Shown here one piece after another: positions 34,541-43,364 of a stretch of 64,000 nt of DNA. Below the pieces are notes generated by a model that worked only from the letters and a program-made list of their open reading frames with translations, ran no database searches and was not told the DNA's origin. Each line of letters begins with the position of its first letter. The first letter of the stretch is position 1. The translations under genes and the position numbers were made by a program. The stretch is from Dyella lutea. GTDB lineage: Bacteria; Pseudomonadota; Gammaproteobacteria; Xanthomonadales; Rhodanobacteraceae. The stretch covers positions 186,001-250,000 of the forward strand of contig NZ_JAMZEK010000002.1 in the NCBI RefSeq assembly GCF_024158035.1, written 5' to 3'.

Positions 34541-35313
34541 GCCACCCCGATCTCGCCCCCGCCCTGGCCGCTGCCCGCGAGGCCGCCGCGGCCGCCGCCG
34601 AGGTGATCCTGCACTACTGGCGCCGGGGCGTGGACGTGGAGCTGAAATCCGACGATACCCCGGTAACCGTGGCCGACCGCGAGGCCGAGCTGGCGATCCG
34701 CGCCATTCTGACCAAGGCGCTGCCGGAGGCGGCGATCTACGGCGAGGAGTTCGGCCTGGATGGCGATCGCGACGGTCTGCTGTGGCTGGTCGATCCGCTG
34801 GACGGCACCAAGAGCTTCGTCCGCCGCACGCCGTTCTTCTCCACCCAGATTGCGCTGATGTACCGGGGCGAACTGGTACTGGGCGTGTCCAGCGCGCCGG
34901 TGTACGGCGAGACGATGTGGGCGCATGCCGGTGGTGGTGCCTGGCTGGATGGCAACCGCGTCGAGGTGGCGCCGACGGCGACGATGGCACAGGCGGCGAT
35001 CTCCACCGGCAATATCAAGACGCTCACCGCCGACGCGCGCTGGGACGCGCTGGGCCAGTTGATCCGCGATTCCAACCGCATCCGCGGTTACGGCGACTTC
35101 TGCCACTACCACCTGCTCGCGCGTGGCGGGGTGGATCTGGTGATCGAGTCGGACGTGAATATCCTCGACGTGGCCGCGCTGGCGGTGATCGTGCGCGAGG
35201 CCGGCGGCGTGTTCACCGACCTGGAGGGTGCGCCGCTCACGCTGGATACGCGCAGCGTGCTGGCCGGGGTGCCGGCGCTGCACGACGAGGCGCTGGCGCG
35301 GCTGCGCCGTTGA
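34537..35313 (+). CDS. Inositol monophosphatase-family phosphatase (HisN/CysQ-like)
   Basis: 258 residues, ATG overlapping the gspN stop. Metal sites of the family: DDTPVTVADREAELAIR near 38, IYGEEFG near 68, WLVDPLDGTKSFVRRTPFF near 81, and the late ESDVNILDVAALAVIVREAGG (Asp of the third metal position). The DGTKSFVRR variant and overall shape resemble histidinol-phosphatase type HisN more than CysQ, and a second clear CysQ lies three genes on. Substrate (histidinol phosphate, inositol phosphate or PAP) not decided by sequence. Confidence 0.82.
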   Translation: MSHPDLAPALAAAREAAAAAAEVILHYWRRGVDVELKSDDTPVTVADREAELAIRAILTKALPEAAIYGEEFGLDGDRDGLLWLVDPLDGTKSFVRRTPFFSTQIALMYRGELVLGVSSAPVYGETMWAHAGGGAWLDGNRVEVAPTATMAQAAISTGNIKTLTADARWDALGQLIRDSNRIRGYGDFCHYHLLARGGVDLVIESDVNILDVAALAVIVREAGGVFTDLEGAPLTLDTRSVLAGVPALHDEALARLRR

Positions 35314-35352
35314 GCCGCAGCCGGGCGGCCGGCGACCGGCTACAATCGGCCG

Positions 35353-35910
35353 ATGGCCAAGCTCCCGATCATCCACGCCCGGCGCGACGTCGCGCAGAGC
35401 ACGTTCCTGCGCGCCGAGCAGCTCGACCTGGAGTTCTCCAATGGCGAACGGCGCACCTACGAGCGGCTGAAGTCGCACGGTCTCGGCGCGGTGATCATCG
35501 TGCCGATGATCGATGAGGAGACGGTGCTGCTGGTCAACGAGTACGCCGCTGGCCTGGGTCGCTACGAACTCGGCCTGCCCAAGGGGCGGCTGGACCAGGA
35601 CGAGACCGTTGAGCAGGGCGCCGACCGCGAGCTGAAGGAAGAAGTCGGCTACGGCGCGCGCAAGCTCACCATCCTGCACCACCTGTCGCTCGCGCCCGCC
35701 TACATGACCCACATGGCGCACGTGGTGCTGGCGCAGGACCTGTATCCCGAACGCCTGCAGGGCGACGAACCGGAGGAACTGGAAGTGGTGCCCTGGAAGC
35801 TGGATGAGCTGCATGCCCTGATTTCCCGCGACGACGTCACCGAGGGGCGCTCGATCGCGGCTCTCTTCATGGCTCGCGAATACCTCGCCGGCCGGTTCGA
35901 ACGCTCATGA
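35353..35910 (+). CDS. nudE: ADP compounds hydrolase NudE (Nudix)
   Basis: 185 residues. Hydrolyses ADP-ribose, NADH and Ap3A-type compounds. The complete Nudix box is GRLDQDETVEQGADRELKEE-VG near 80-101. Upstream AVIIVPMIDEETVLLVNEYA and downstream SLAPAYMTHMAHVVLAQDL match NudE. cysQ-nudE pairing is conserved in gammaproteobacteria; here the nudE stop overlaps cysQ by four bases. Confidence 0.94.
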   Translation: MAKLPIIHARRDVAQSTFLRAEQLDLEFSNGERRTYERLKSHGLGAVIIVPMIDEETVLLVNEYAAGLGRYELGLPKGRLDQDETVEQGADRELKEEVGYGARKLTILHHLSLAPAYMTHMAHVVLAQDLYPERLQGDEPEELEVVPWKLDELHALISRDDVTEGRSIAALFMAREYLAGRFERS

Positions 35911-36722
35911 GCGCCGTGCCGTTCTCCCCGCTGCTGGCCCGTGTCGCAGCGATCGCCCGCCAGGCGGGCGAGGCGATCATGGCGGTCTACGCCGGCGACT
36001 TTGACGTGGAGCACAAGGACGACCGTTCGCCATTGACGGCCGCCGATCTCGCCGCGCAGACGGTGATCGCCCAGGCCCTGGCGGCGCTGGACGAGGTGCT
36101 GCCGGTGATCTCCGAAGAAGCCCGCGCCAGCGACTGGGAGGTGCGAAGGGGCTGGGATCGATACTGGCTGGTCGATCCGCTCGACGGCACGCGCGAGTTC
36201 GTCAAGCGCAACGGCGAGTTCACCGTGAACATCGCGCTGATCGACCACCATCGCCCCGTGCTCGGTGTGGTGCTGGCACCGGCGATGGACGAGGTCTATG
36301 CCGCCGAGCGTGGTGGCGGTGCGTGGATGCGCCGCGACGACGAAGGTTGGCTGCCGATGCGCAGCCGGGCGCTGTCCGATCCGCCGGTGGTGGCCGGCAG
36401 CCGCTCGCACGGCGGCAGCGATGCGGTGCTGCTCGAGCAGTTGCTGGGCGGCCCGTTCACCACGCTGGCGATGGGTTCGTCGCTGAAGTTTTGCCTGATC
36501 GCGCGTGCCGACGCCGACCTGTACCTGCGTCGGGGTCCGACCAGCGAGTGGGACACCGCGGCCGCCCAGTGCGTGCTGGAGGAGGCCGGTGGCGCGGTGC
36601 TCGACCTGGAGGGCATGCCGCTGCGCTACAACCGGGGCGAGTCGCTGCTCAATCCCGAGTTCGTCGCCGTGGGCGATTCGGAGATCGACTGGGTCGAACG
36701 GCTCGCGCAGAGCGAGCACTGA
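35907..36722 (+). CDS. cysQ: 3'(2'),5'-bisphosphate nucleotidase CysQ
   Basis: 271 residues. Converts the sulfate-assimilation by-product PAP to AMP. Metal ligands: KDDRSPLTAADLAAQ near 36, VISEEARA near 68, YWLVDPLDGTREFVKRNGEFTV near 86-107 (written here in two parts: YWLVDPLDGTREF and VKRNGEFTV), and TSEWDTAAAQCVLEEAGG near 211. The DGTREFVKR segment is CysQ-specific. Translationally coupled to nudE. Confidence 0.95.
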   Translation: MSAVPFSPLLARVAAIARQAGEAIMAVYAGDFDVEHKDDRSPLTAADLAAQTVIAQALAALDEVLPVISEEARASDWEVRRGWDRYWLVDPLDGTREFVKRNGEFTVNIALIDHHRPVLGVVLAPAMDEVYAAERGGGAWMRRDDEGWLPMRSRALSDPPVVAGSRSHGGSDAVLLEQLLGGPFTTLAMGSSLKFCLIARADADLYLRRGPTSEWDTAAAQCVLEEAGGAVLDLEGMPLRYNRGESLLNPEFVAVGDSEIDWVERLAQSEH

Positions 36723-36786
36723 TCTTCGCGCTCCGCCGGAGCCCCGCTCGGGTGCTTCGGTCTTCATCGCCGCCGACCGCATACCC

Positions 36787-37602
36787 ATGACCGACCGCCA
36801 CAGCCTCGACGACCTGCTCGCCATCATGGCCCGCCTGCGCGATCCGCGGGGCGGCTGCCCGTGGGATCTGCAGCAGGATTTCGCCACCATCGCCCCGTAC
36901 ACGATCGAGGAGGCCTATGAGGTCGCCGATGCGATCGATCGCCAGGACTGGCCCGACCTGCGCGACGAACTCGGCGACCTGCTGCTGCAGGTGGTATTTC
37001 ATGCGCAGATGGCCCGCGAGCGCGGACTGTTCGAGTTTGCCGATGTCGCGCATGCGATCAGCGACAAGATGATCCGCCGCCATCCGCATGTGTTCGGCGA
37101 TGTCGCCTATGACGACGTCGAGGCGCAGAAGGCGGCGTGGGAGGCGATCAAGGCCGAGGAGCGCGCGGCCAGGGGCGAGACGCACGATGCCAGCGCGCTG
37201 GCCGGCGTGTCGCGCGGCCTGCCGGAGTGGAAGCGGGCGCAGAAGCTGCAGGAGAAGGCCGCGCGGACCGGCTTCGAGTGGCCGGACCCGGCGCCGGTGC
37301 TGGACAAGCTGGCCGAGGAGGTCGAGGAGGTACGCGCGGAGTTTGCCGCCGGCGCCGATACCGGACGGCTGGAGGACGAGATCGGCGACGTCGCCTTCGT
37401 ACTGGTCAATCTCGCCCGGCATGCGGGCGTGGATTTTTCGCAGGCCCTGCGCCGCGCCAACGCCAAGTTCGAGCGCCGCTTCCGGCGCATGGAAGCATTG
37501 GCGGACGAGGCGGGCCAGCCGCTGGACCAGCGCGATCTGGCGGCACAGGAACTGCTCTGGAACGCCGTCAAGCGCGAAGAGGATCGCGGCGGCCAGGCGT
37601 AG
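36787..37602 (+). CDS. mazG: Nucleoside triphosphate pyrophosphohydrolase MazG
   Basis: 271 residues from the ATG at 36787. All-alpha NTP pyrophosphatase. Domain 1: LRDPRGGCPWDLQQDF near 17, TIEEAYEVADAID near 38 (EExxE), LRDELGDLLLQVVFHAQMA near 58. Domain 2: EEVEEVRAEF and EDEIGDVAFVLVNLARHAGV near 198-218, the catalytically dominant site. Removes aberrant or surplus NTPs; links to starvation survival in E. coli. Last of the gspN-to-mazG rightward run, which is rich in nucleotide-cleaning enzymes. Confidence 0.95.
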   Translation: MTDRHSLDDLLAIMARLRDPRGGCPWDLQQDFATIAPYTIEEAYEVADAIDRQDWPDLRDELGDLLLQVVFHAQMARERGLFEFADVAHAISDKMIRRHPHVFGDVAYDDVEAQKAAWEAIKAEERAARGETHDASALAGVSRGLPEWKRAQKLQEKAARTGFEWPDPAPVLDKLAEEVEEVRAEFAAGADTGRLEDEIGDVAFVLVNLARHAGVDFSQALRRANAKFERRFRRMEALADEAGQPLDQRDLAAQELLWNAVKREEDRGGQA

Positions 37603-37643
37603 GACGCAGGTATCGCCCGCACCCGCCGCCGCCGTCCGCGGCT

Positions 37644-38159
37644 TTACCTGCCGCCGCCATCCTTTGCCGTCGCACCCTGCTTCTGCTCCCAGCGCGCGCG
37701 CATCTGTTCTATCTCGGCACGGTGCTTCGCCTCGTTGGCCAGGCTCTCGTCCAGGCTCTTGCGCATGGTCGCGATGGCGGCATCGAGATTGATCGGCTGC
37801 GCCTGCGCGCGCGCCAGTTGGTGATAGGCGTAGGCGCGCACCCGCGGGTCCTGCGACCTGGCCAGCACTTCGTTGTACACGGCGGCGAGGTCGCGGGTGC
37901 GGCCGGCCTGGCGGTAGAGGTGCTCCAGTCCGCGCAGGTCGGCGATCACGCCGCTGCCTTGGTCACCCATCCGGCGCATGCCGGGACCGTGGTGCATCCA
38001 GTCGCCGTGGCGGCCCATGCCGGGTGCGCCAGGCATACCGTGCGGACCGGCCATCGGTGCCGGCGGAGCCTGGGGCGTCTTGTCCTGCGCGAAGGCGAGG
38101 GATGCGCTGCCCGCGATCAGCAGGGCCAGGGCGGAAGCGAGCAGGGTCTTGTGCTGCAT
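37644..38159 (-). CDS. Secreted helical protein of unknown function
   Basis: 171 residues from the ATG at 38159. Signal peptide MQHKTLLASALALLIAGSAS ending AFAQ. Then a Gly/Met/His/Pro-rich segment (about 33-60, GPHGMPGAPGMGRHGDWMHH) that could bind metal, and a helical C-terminal half (about 70-165) with LRGLEHLYRQAGRTRDLAAVY and RVRAYAYHQLARAQAQP, which read like two tetratricopeptide-type helix pairs. I do not recognise a named family. It diverges from the GSGD-repeat gene, 131 bp apart, and both products are exported. Confidence 0.7.
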   Translation of the reverse strand: MQHKTLLASALALLIAGSASLAFAQDKTPQAPPAPMAGPHGMPGAPGMGRHGDWMHHGPGMRRMGDQGSGVIADLRGLEHLYRQAGRTRDLAAVYNEVLARSQDPRVRAYAYHQLARAQAQPINLDAAIATMRKSLDESLANEAKHRAEIEQMRARWEQKQGATAKDGGGR

Positions 38160-38290
38160 GGGGATCCCCACGAGGAATGCGTGGACCTCATGAACGTGGT
38201 GCCCCCGTCGCCGTTGACCGGCCGGAGCGATTGCAACCTTTCGGCGCCGGGATGCATCTGAGCGGGGTATTCCTTCCACCGGAGATCGAC

Positions 38291-39064
38291 ATGCGCCACC
38301 TCCTGCTGTTCGCTGCCCTGCTCGCCCCGCTGCCCGTGTTGGCGGCCAACCAGTGCAAGTACGAGGCGCCGCGCCAACTGCACGACGACCTGAAGGGCGT
38401 GCGCAGCGTGCAGATCGCCGTGCATGCCGAAGACCTGCACGTGACCGGCAGCCGGTCCGCCACGGCGCTCACCTTGGATGGCCGCGCCTGTGCCTCCAGC
38501 AAGGACGTGCTCGACAGCCTCACGGTGGAATCGCACCGCGACGGCGACCAGCTGATCATCGAACTGGCCCGCCACGAGGGCATGCACTTCAACCTGTTCG
38601 GCAGCTCGTACAGCAGCCTCGACGTCAACGTGCAGCTGCCGGCCGGCATGCCGCTCACCGTGGCCGTGGGCTCGGGCGACGCCGATGTGAGCGACGTGCA
38701 GCAACTGGAAAGCCAGGTCGGCTCCGGCGACCTGCACGTCAAGCGCATCGCCGGGCGCTTCGCCACCAGCGTGGGCTCCGGCGACGTCGACGCCAACGAC
38801 ATCGGCAGCCTGTCGATCGGTTCGGTCGGTTCGGGCGATGCCCGTATCGATGGCGTGCGCGGCGATGCCCGCGTGGGCAGCATCGGTTCGGGCGATGTGA
38901 CCATCAAGCGCGTCGGTGGCAGCGTGCGTGCCGATACGCTCGGCTCGGGCGACCTCAACGTGCGCGATGTCACCGGTGATCTTTCGCTCGGCGCCAAGGG
39001 CAGCGGCGATGTCGACTACAGCGGCGTGAAGGGCAAGGTCAGCGTGCCCCGCGACGACGACTGA
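38291..39064 (+). CDS. Secreted DUF4097/GIN-type beta-repeat protein with seven GSGD turns
   Basis: 257 residues from the ATG at 38291 (GGAG 6 bases upstream). Signal peptide MRHLLLFAALLAPLPVLAA. From residue 40 on, short alternating strands; GSGD occurs at 127, 144, 162, 180, 199, 218 and 237, that is every 17-19 residues, predicting a regular beta-solenoid with one turn per repeat. This resembles the GIN/DUF4097 putative adhesin domain. Cys22 and Cys68 could form a disulfide. No anchor is visible, so probably periplasmic or released. Role unknown. Confidence 0.8.
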   Translation: MRHLLLFAALLAPLPVLAANQCKYEAPRQLHDDLKGVRSVQIAVHAEDLHVTGSRSATALTLDGRACASSKDVLDSLTVESHRDGDQLIIELARHEGMHFNLFGSSYSSLDVNVQLPAGMPLTVAVGSGDADVSDVQQLESQVGSGDLHVKRIAGRFATSVGSGDVDANDIGSLSIGSVGSGDARIDGVRGDARVGSIGSGDVTIKRVGGSVRADTLGSGDLNVRDVTGDLSLGAKGSGDVDYSGVKGKVSVPRDDD

Positions 39065-39074
39065 GCCGTCTGCC

Positions 39075-40211
39075 TCAGGCCAACCAGCGCGCCGCCAGGT
39101 AGACCAGCGGCGCGCACACCAGCAGGAATGGGATCGACACGCGGTGGAATTGCCGCAGGCCCTGCGGCAGGCGCGCCAGCCGCAGGGCGATCAGGTTGGC
39201 CAGCGAGCCGACCACCAGCCCGAAGCCACCCACGTTGACGGCGATGGCCAGGGCGAGCGGGTCATGCGCGCGGTCCAGCAGCAGTACGGTGGCCGGCACG
39301 TTGCTGATCACCTGGGAGCCGAGTAGGCCACCGAGGAACAGGGTCAGCGGCTGGTCGAAGTCGAAATGATCCAGGACCGCGCCCACCACGGGCAGCGCGG
39401 CGAAGTGGCCGAGCCCGGCGAAGATCGCCGCGAAGGTCGCCAACAGCGGCCAGTCGATCCGCTTCAGGCTGTCGCGTGCCAGCAGGGCGAACGGCAGCAG
39501 CAGGCCGAGCGCGCCTTCCAGCGCCAGCCCGTGTTCCATCATCAGCACCATCGAGGCTAGCGCCACCAGCGACAGCACCGCCAGCGGCGGGAACAGCGGC
39601 CGGCTGTCCAGGGCGTTACGATCGAGCTCGACCCGACCTCCCGGCAGCCACAGCGCGGTGAGCGCCAACAGCAGCAGCGACGCCAGCGCCGACGCCGGCA
39701 CCATGCCCTGAACGAAGTGCAGGAACGGCAGATGCGAGGACTGCCACAGCAGCAGGTTCTGCGGATTGCCGATCGGGCTCAGCGTCGAACCGGCATTCAC
39801 CGCCAGCGCCTCCAGCACCACCATCCGCGCCAGCGGCAGGTTGGACAGGCCGGCGATGGCGACCGTCAACGGCACCAGCAGAAACAGGCTGACGTCGTTG
39901 GTCAGGACCATGGCCAGCACTTCGGCGCTGGCCACCAGCATCAGTCCCAGCCCGCGCAGCGACTGCGCACGAGTCACCAGCACGATCGCCGCCCGCTGCA
40001 CGAGGCCGCTGTCGCGGATGCCCTGGATCGCGATCATCAGCCCCATCAGGCCGGCCAGCGTCGGCACCTGCAGCCAGTCTTGGTAGCGGTCCAGCGGCTG
40101 CGGATCGGCCAGCGCGAGCAAGACGGCGAGCGAGCCGAATGCGGCCAGCAACCACTCGGTGCGCAGCCAGGGCAAGAGATGCGATACCAGACGGTCGCGC
40201 AGGAATCTCAC
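39075..40211 (-). CDS. Ion transporter superfamily permease (SLC13/ArsB/NhaD-like)
   Basis: 378 residues from GTG 40211, which overlaps the GST stop (GTGA); GTG 40214 is an equal alternative. About ten hydrophobic segments. Two family hairpins can be seen: LTNDVSLFLLVPLTVAI plus NAGSTLSPIGNPQNLLLW near 142-159, and QVISNVPATVLLLDRA near 301 with the second-half SNxPA motif. These are characteristic of ArsB/NhaD/DASS anion or arsenite transporters. The substrate cannot be told. Translationally coupled to the upstream GST. Confidence 0.82.
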   Translation of the reverse strand: MRFLRDRLVSHLLPWLRTEWLLAAFGSLAVLLALADPQPLDRYQDWLQVPTLAGLMGLMIAIQGIRDSGLVQRAAIVLVTRAQSLRGLGLMLVASAEVLAMVLTNDVSLFLLVPLTVAIAGLSNLPLARMVVLEALAVNAGSTLSPIGNPQNLLLWQSSHLPFLHFVQGMVPASALASLLLLALTALWLPGGRVELDRNALDSRPLFPPLAVLSLVALASMVLMMEHGLALEGALGLLLPFALLARDSLKRIDWPLLATFAAIFAGLGHFAALPVVGAVLDHFDFDQPLTLFLGGLLGSQVISNVPATVLLLDRAHDPLALAIAVNVGGFGLVVGSLANLIALRLARLPQGLRQFHRVSIPFLLVCAPLVYLAARWLA

Positions 40212-40837
40212 CACCCGCTCAGGCCCTCGACGGCATACACCTGCTGCCAGCTCGGGCGGGCACGGATCAGGTCGGCCAGCCGGGCCAGTGCAGGCCACTG
40301 GCTGGCCGGGCGCGGCATGTTGCGCGACCAGCGCATCAGCATCGCCAGCAGCAGGTCGGCGGCGCTGAAGGCGTCCCCGAGCAGATAAGGGCCTTGCGCG
40401 GCCAGCGTGCGGTCGAGGTAATCCCACACGCCCTCGATCTTCGCCGCCAGCGCTGCTCGGACCTGCGGCGGATGCTCGGTGGCCCCGAGGTCCGGCGGGT
40501 AGAACCAGAAGCGGTACGCCGACATCAGGGTGTTGCTCAGATAGACCAGCCACTGCTCGAAAGCGTCGTGGGCGGCCGTGCCGGGCGCCGGGGCGAGTCC
40601 GGCTTCCGGATGGCGGTCGGCCAGCATCATCAGCAGCGCGGCGGACTCGTGCCGGGACTGGCCATCGATCACCAGGGTCGGTACCACGCCACGCGGGTTC
40701 AGTGCGAGATACGCCGGGTCGCGCTGCGCGCCGCGCTCAATGTCCACGAGCTTCAGCTCGAACGGCGCACCGCTCTCGATCAGGGCCATGTGCACCACCA
40801 TGCTGGCGGTGCCGGGGGAGTAGTAGAGGGTGTACAT
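40208..40837 (-). CDS. Glutathione S-transferase family protein
   Basis: 209 residues. Thioredoxin-like N-domain (1-80): MYTLYYSPGTASMVVHMALI, LALNPRGVVPTLVIDG with the cis-Pro, and HESAALLMMLADRHPE carrying the ES glutathione contact. The helical C-domain runs to GDAFSAADLLLAMLMRW near 153, the N-capping box. Its coupling to the permease gene could mean a shared detoxification role (inference). Confidence 0.9.
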   Translation of the reverse strand: MYTLYYSPGTASMVVHMALIESGAPFELKLVDIERGAQRDPAYLALNPRGVVPTLVIDGQSRHESAALLMMLADRHPEAGLAPAPGTAAHDAFEQWLVYLSNTLMSAYRFWFYPPDLGATEHPPQVRAALAAKIEGVWDYLDRTLAAQGPYLLGDAFSAADLLLAMLMRWSRNMPRPASQWPALARLADLIRARPSWQQVYAVEGLSGW

Positions 40838-40880
40838 GGCCTGCTCCGGGCGGGGGAATCCGTCGATGGTGGCTGGCGGC

Positions 40881-43364
40881 TCAGCCCTCGCGCAAGAGTC
40901 GCATGGGCGATGTGCGGGTCACCCGCCGCGTGCCCGCCAGGCCGAGCAGCATCACCACGATCGCGGCAACCAGTGCTTCCAGCGCCAGCGCACCCAGTGG
41001 TGGCACGAAATGCTCGATGTGGAAGACCGAACGCCCCAGCCACCAACCGGCTCCGGCCGCGCCGATCGCCGCCGTCAGTCCGGCCACCGCGCCGAGCAGG
41101 GCGAACTCGCAGGCCGCCGCCACCCGCAGTTGCCCGCGCCGGGCGCCCAGCGTGCGCAGCAGGGCCGCTTCGTGCCGGCGTTCGGCGGCGCTGGAGGCCA
41201 GCGCCGCCGCCAGCACCAGCGCACCGGCGAGCAGGCTGAAGCCGAGGATCCAGCGCACCGCGTTGCTCACCCGCTGCACGATCTCGCGCACCCGGTCGAG
41301 CAGCGAGTCGACATCGACCAGGCTCAGGTTGCTGTAGTCGCGTGACACCCGGGCCAGGCCGTCGGCGCGATCGCGCGGCAGGTAGAAGCTGGCCAGCCAG
41401 GTGTGCGGCAGGGTGTCGGCGTGCGCCGGATCCAGCAGCAGGAAGAAGTTCACCCGGAACGAGCTCCAGTCGACCTGCCGCACGCTGCTGACGGTGGCAT
41501 CCAGGCTGCGCTCGCCGATGGTGAAGCGCATCGTGTCGCCAAGCTTCAGGTGGAACATGTCGCGCCACATCGTGTCCACCGAGACCTCGGCGTGTGTCGG
41601 CTGCGGAGCGAACCAGGTACCGGCGACCACCTGGTTCGATGGCGGCAGCGCGCCGGCCCAGGACACCCGCAGCTGGCGGTCGATCCAGTCCTTCGCGCGG
41701 GGGTCGGCGAAGTTCAATTGATCCGCCGGCACGCCGTTGATCGCGGCGAGCTTGCCGACCGCCAACGGCAGCATGTTCAGTTCCTTCGCGCCCTGCTTCT
41801 GCAGGGCGGCGTCGAAGCCGACACGCTGGTCGTCCTGCAGGTTCAGCACGAACCAGTTCGGCGTGTCGGCGGGCAGTTCGCGGCGCCAGCCGTCCAGCAG
41901 CGAGGGCGCGACCACGGCGAGCAGCAGCAGGGCGACCAGGCCCAGGCTCAGCGCGGTGGCCTGGATCAGGCTGAGGCCCCGGCGCCGGGCCAGCGCGGCG
42001 AGGCCGAGGCGAAGGGCAGGATGCGCGCCGGGCGCCACGCGCCGTGCCAGCCACAGCAGCAGCGCCGCCAGGGCGGCGGCGAAGGCGGCCACCCCGAGCA
42101 GGCTGGCGGCGAGGATGCCGGCCATCTTCAGCGAATCGCTCTGCAGCCAGATCAGCACGGCGGCCACCGCCAGCGGCACCAGGTACAGCACGTCGAAGCG
42201 ACGCACGCGGCGGGCCAGGCTGGCACGAAATACCGCCACCGGCGGCACGTCGGCCAGCCGGGCCAGCGGCGGCAGGGCGAAGCCGGCCAGCACGGCCAGG
42301 CCCACCGCCGCGGCGGCGAAGGCGGGTAGCAGCGGCAGTGTGGTCGGCACGTTGCCGAACAGCTGGCTGGCCACCAGCCAGGCCCCCTGCGCCAGGGCGA
42401 GGGTCAGAGCGATACCCAGGATCACGGCCGGCAGCGCCAGCGCGCCAAGCGTCCCGAGCAGCAAGGCCAGCACGCGGCGTCGTGGCGTGCCCAGGGCGCG
42501 CAGCAGCGCCACCTCCGGCGTCTTGCGGCGGGCATAGCGCTGCGCTGCCAGGGCGATCGCCACGCCGGCCAGCAACGCCGAGAGCAGGGCGGTCAGGCGC
42601 AGGAAGGCGCTGGCGCGGTCGAACGCGGTACGCATGCGCTCCTGGGCCTGTTCCGGCGTGATCAGCTGGGCTCCTTGCGGCAGCGTCTGGGCCTTGGCCC
42701 AGCGCCGCCAGCGCTGCACCTGGTCCGGCTCACCGGCCAGCAGCAGGCGATGTCGCGCGCGGCTGCCGACACCGAGCAGGCCGGCCGCTTCGGCGTCGGC
42801 CAGGCTCATGATCGCCCGCGGCGCCAGTGCAAAGAGTTCGCCACCGTCGGGCTGTCGAACCAGTTCCGCGGCGATGCGCAGGTCGCGCCCGCCCACCTGG
42901 ACGGTGTCGCCGATCTGCAGGCCCAGCGCGACCAGGGCGCGATGATCGAGATAGACCAAGCCGGTGCTAGGGGCATGTCCCGTGCGTGTCCGGCCCTGCC
43001 GGTCGGCCAGTTCCAGCGTGCCGCGCAGCGGATAGGCCGCATCGGTGGCCTGCACGTCGAGCAACTGGCTGTGGCCGTCGTGGAAGGCGACGCTGGGGAA
43101 GCTGGCGACATGGTTGCTGCGCAGACCGTCGCGGCGCGCCTCGTCGACGAAGGCGGGAGGGAGCGCCTGGGGCGCGCTGATGCCGATGTCGCCGCCGATC
43201 AGCTCCGCCGCGCTGGCCAGCAGGCCGCGTTCGATGCGGCTGGCCAGCGTGGCCACCACGCCGAGCGCAACCACCGCCAGCACCAGCGAGGCCGCCAGCG
43301 TGCGCAGTTCCGGCAGATGCCACTCGCGGCGCAGGCTGCGCAGGGCCAGCGGCATGATGTTCAT
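40881..43364 (-). CDS. ABC transporter permease, FtsX family (YbbP-like)
   Basis: 827 residues. Two FtsX permease modules: TM at about 20-45, then a large periplasmic MacB-like region (about 45-240), TM cluster at 260-420 (LLSALLAGVAIALAAQRYAR, VALLRALGTPRRRVLALLLG), a central part to 500, a second periplasmic domain (about 500-680), and a final TM cluster with AALLRTLGARRGQLRVAAA. LRALGTPRRR and LRTLGARRGQ are the coupling helices to the ATPase. Overlaps the ATPase gene by four bases. Such transporters handle lipids or lipoproteins; substrate unknown. Confidence 0.9.
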   Translation of the reverse strand: MNIMPLALRSLRREWHLPELRTLAASLVLAVVALGVVATLASRIERGLLASAAELIGGDIGISAPQALPPAFVDEARRDGLRSNHVASFPSVAFHDGHSQLLDVQATDAAYPLRGTLELADRQGRTRTGHAPSTGLVYLDHRALVALGLQIGDTVQVGGRDLRIAAELVRQPDGGELFALAPRAIMSLADAEAAGLLGVGSRARHRLLLAGEPDQVQRWRRWAKAQTLPQGAQLITPEQAQERMRTAFDRASAFLRLTALLSALLAGVAIALAAQRYARRKTPEVALLRALGTPRRRVLALLLGTLGALALPAVILGIALTLALAQGAWLVASQLFGNVPTTLPLLPAFAAAAVGLAVLAGFALPPLARLADVPPVAVFRASLARRVRRFDVLYLVPLAVAAVLIWLQSDSLKMAGILAASLLGVAAFAAALAALLLWLARRVAPGAHPALRLGLAALARRRGLSLIQATALSLGLVALLLLAVVAPSLLDGWRRELPADTPNWFVLNLQDDQRVGFDAALQKQGAKELNMLPLAVGKLAAINGVPADQLNFADPRAKDWIDRQLRVSWAGALPPSNQVVAGTWFAPQPTHAEVSVDTMWRDMFHLKLGDTMRFTIGERSLDATVSSVRQVDWSSFRVNFFLLLDPAHADTLPHTWLASFYLPRDRADGLARVSRDYSNLSLVDVDSLLDRVREIVQRVSNAVRWILGFSLLAGALVLAAALASSAAERRHEAALLRTLGARRGQLRVAAACEFALLGAVAGLTAAIGAAGAGWWLGRSVFHIEHFVPPLGALALEALVAAIVVMLLGLAGTRRVTRTSPMRLLREG

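Noticed and set aside
33686-34990. N-terminal extension of the bioA frame to 889 codons
   Set aside because: Lies antisense to gspN and the phosphatase gene, low-complexity Arg/Pro-rich, while BioA homology starts at 33685.
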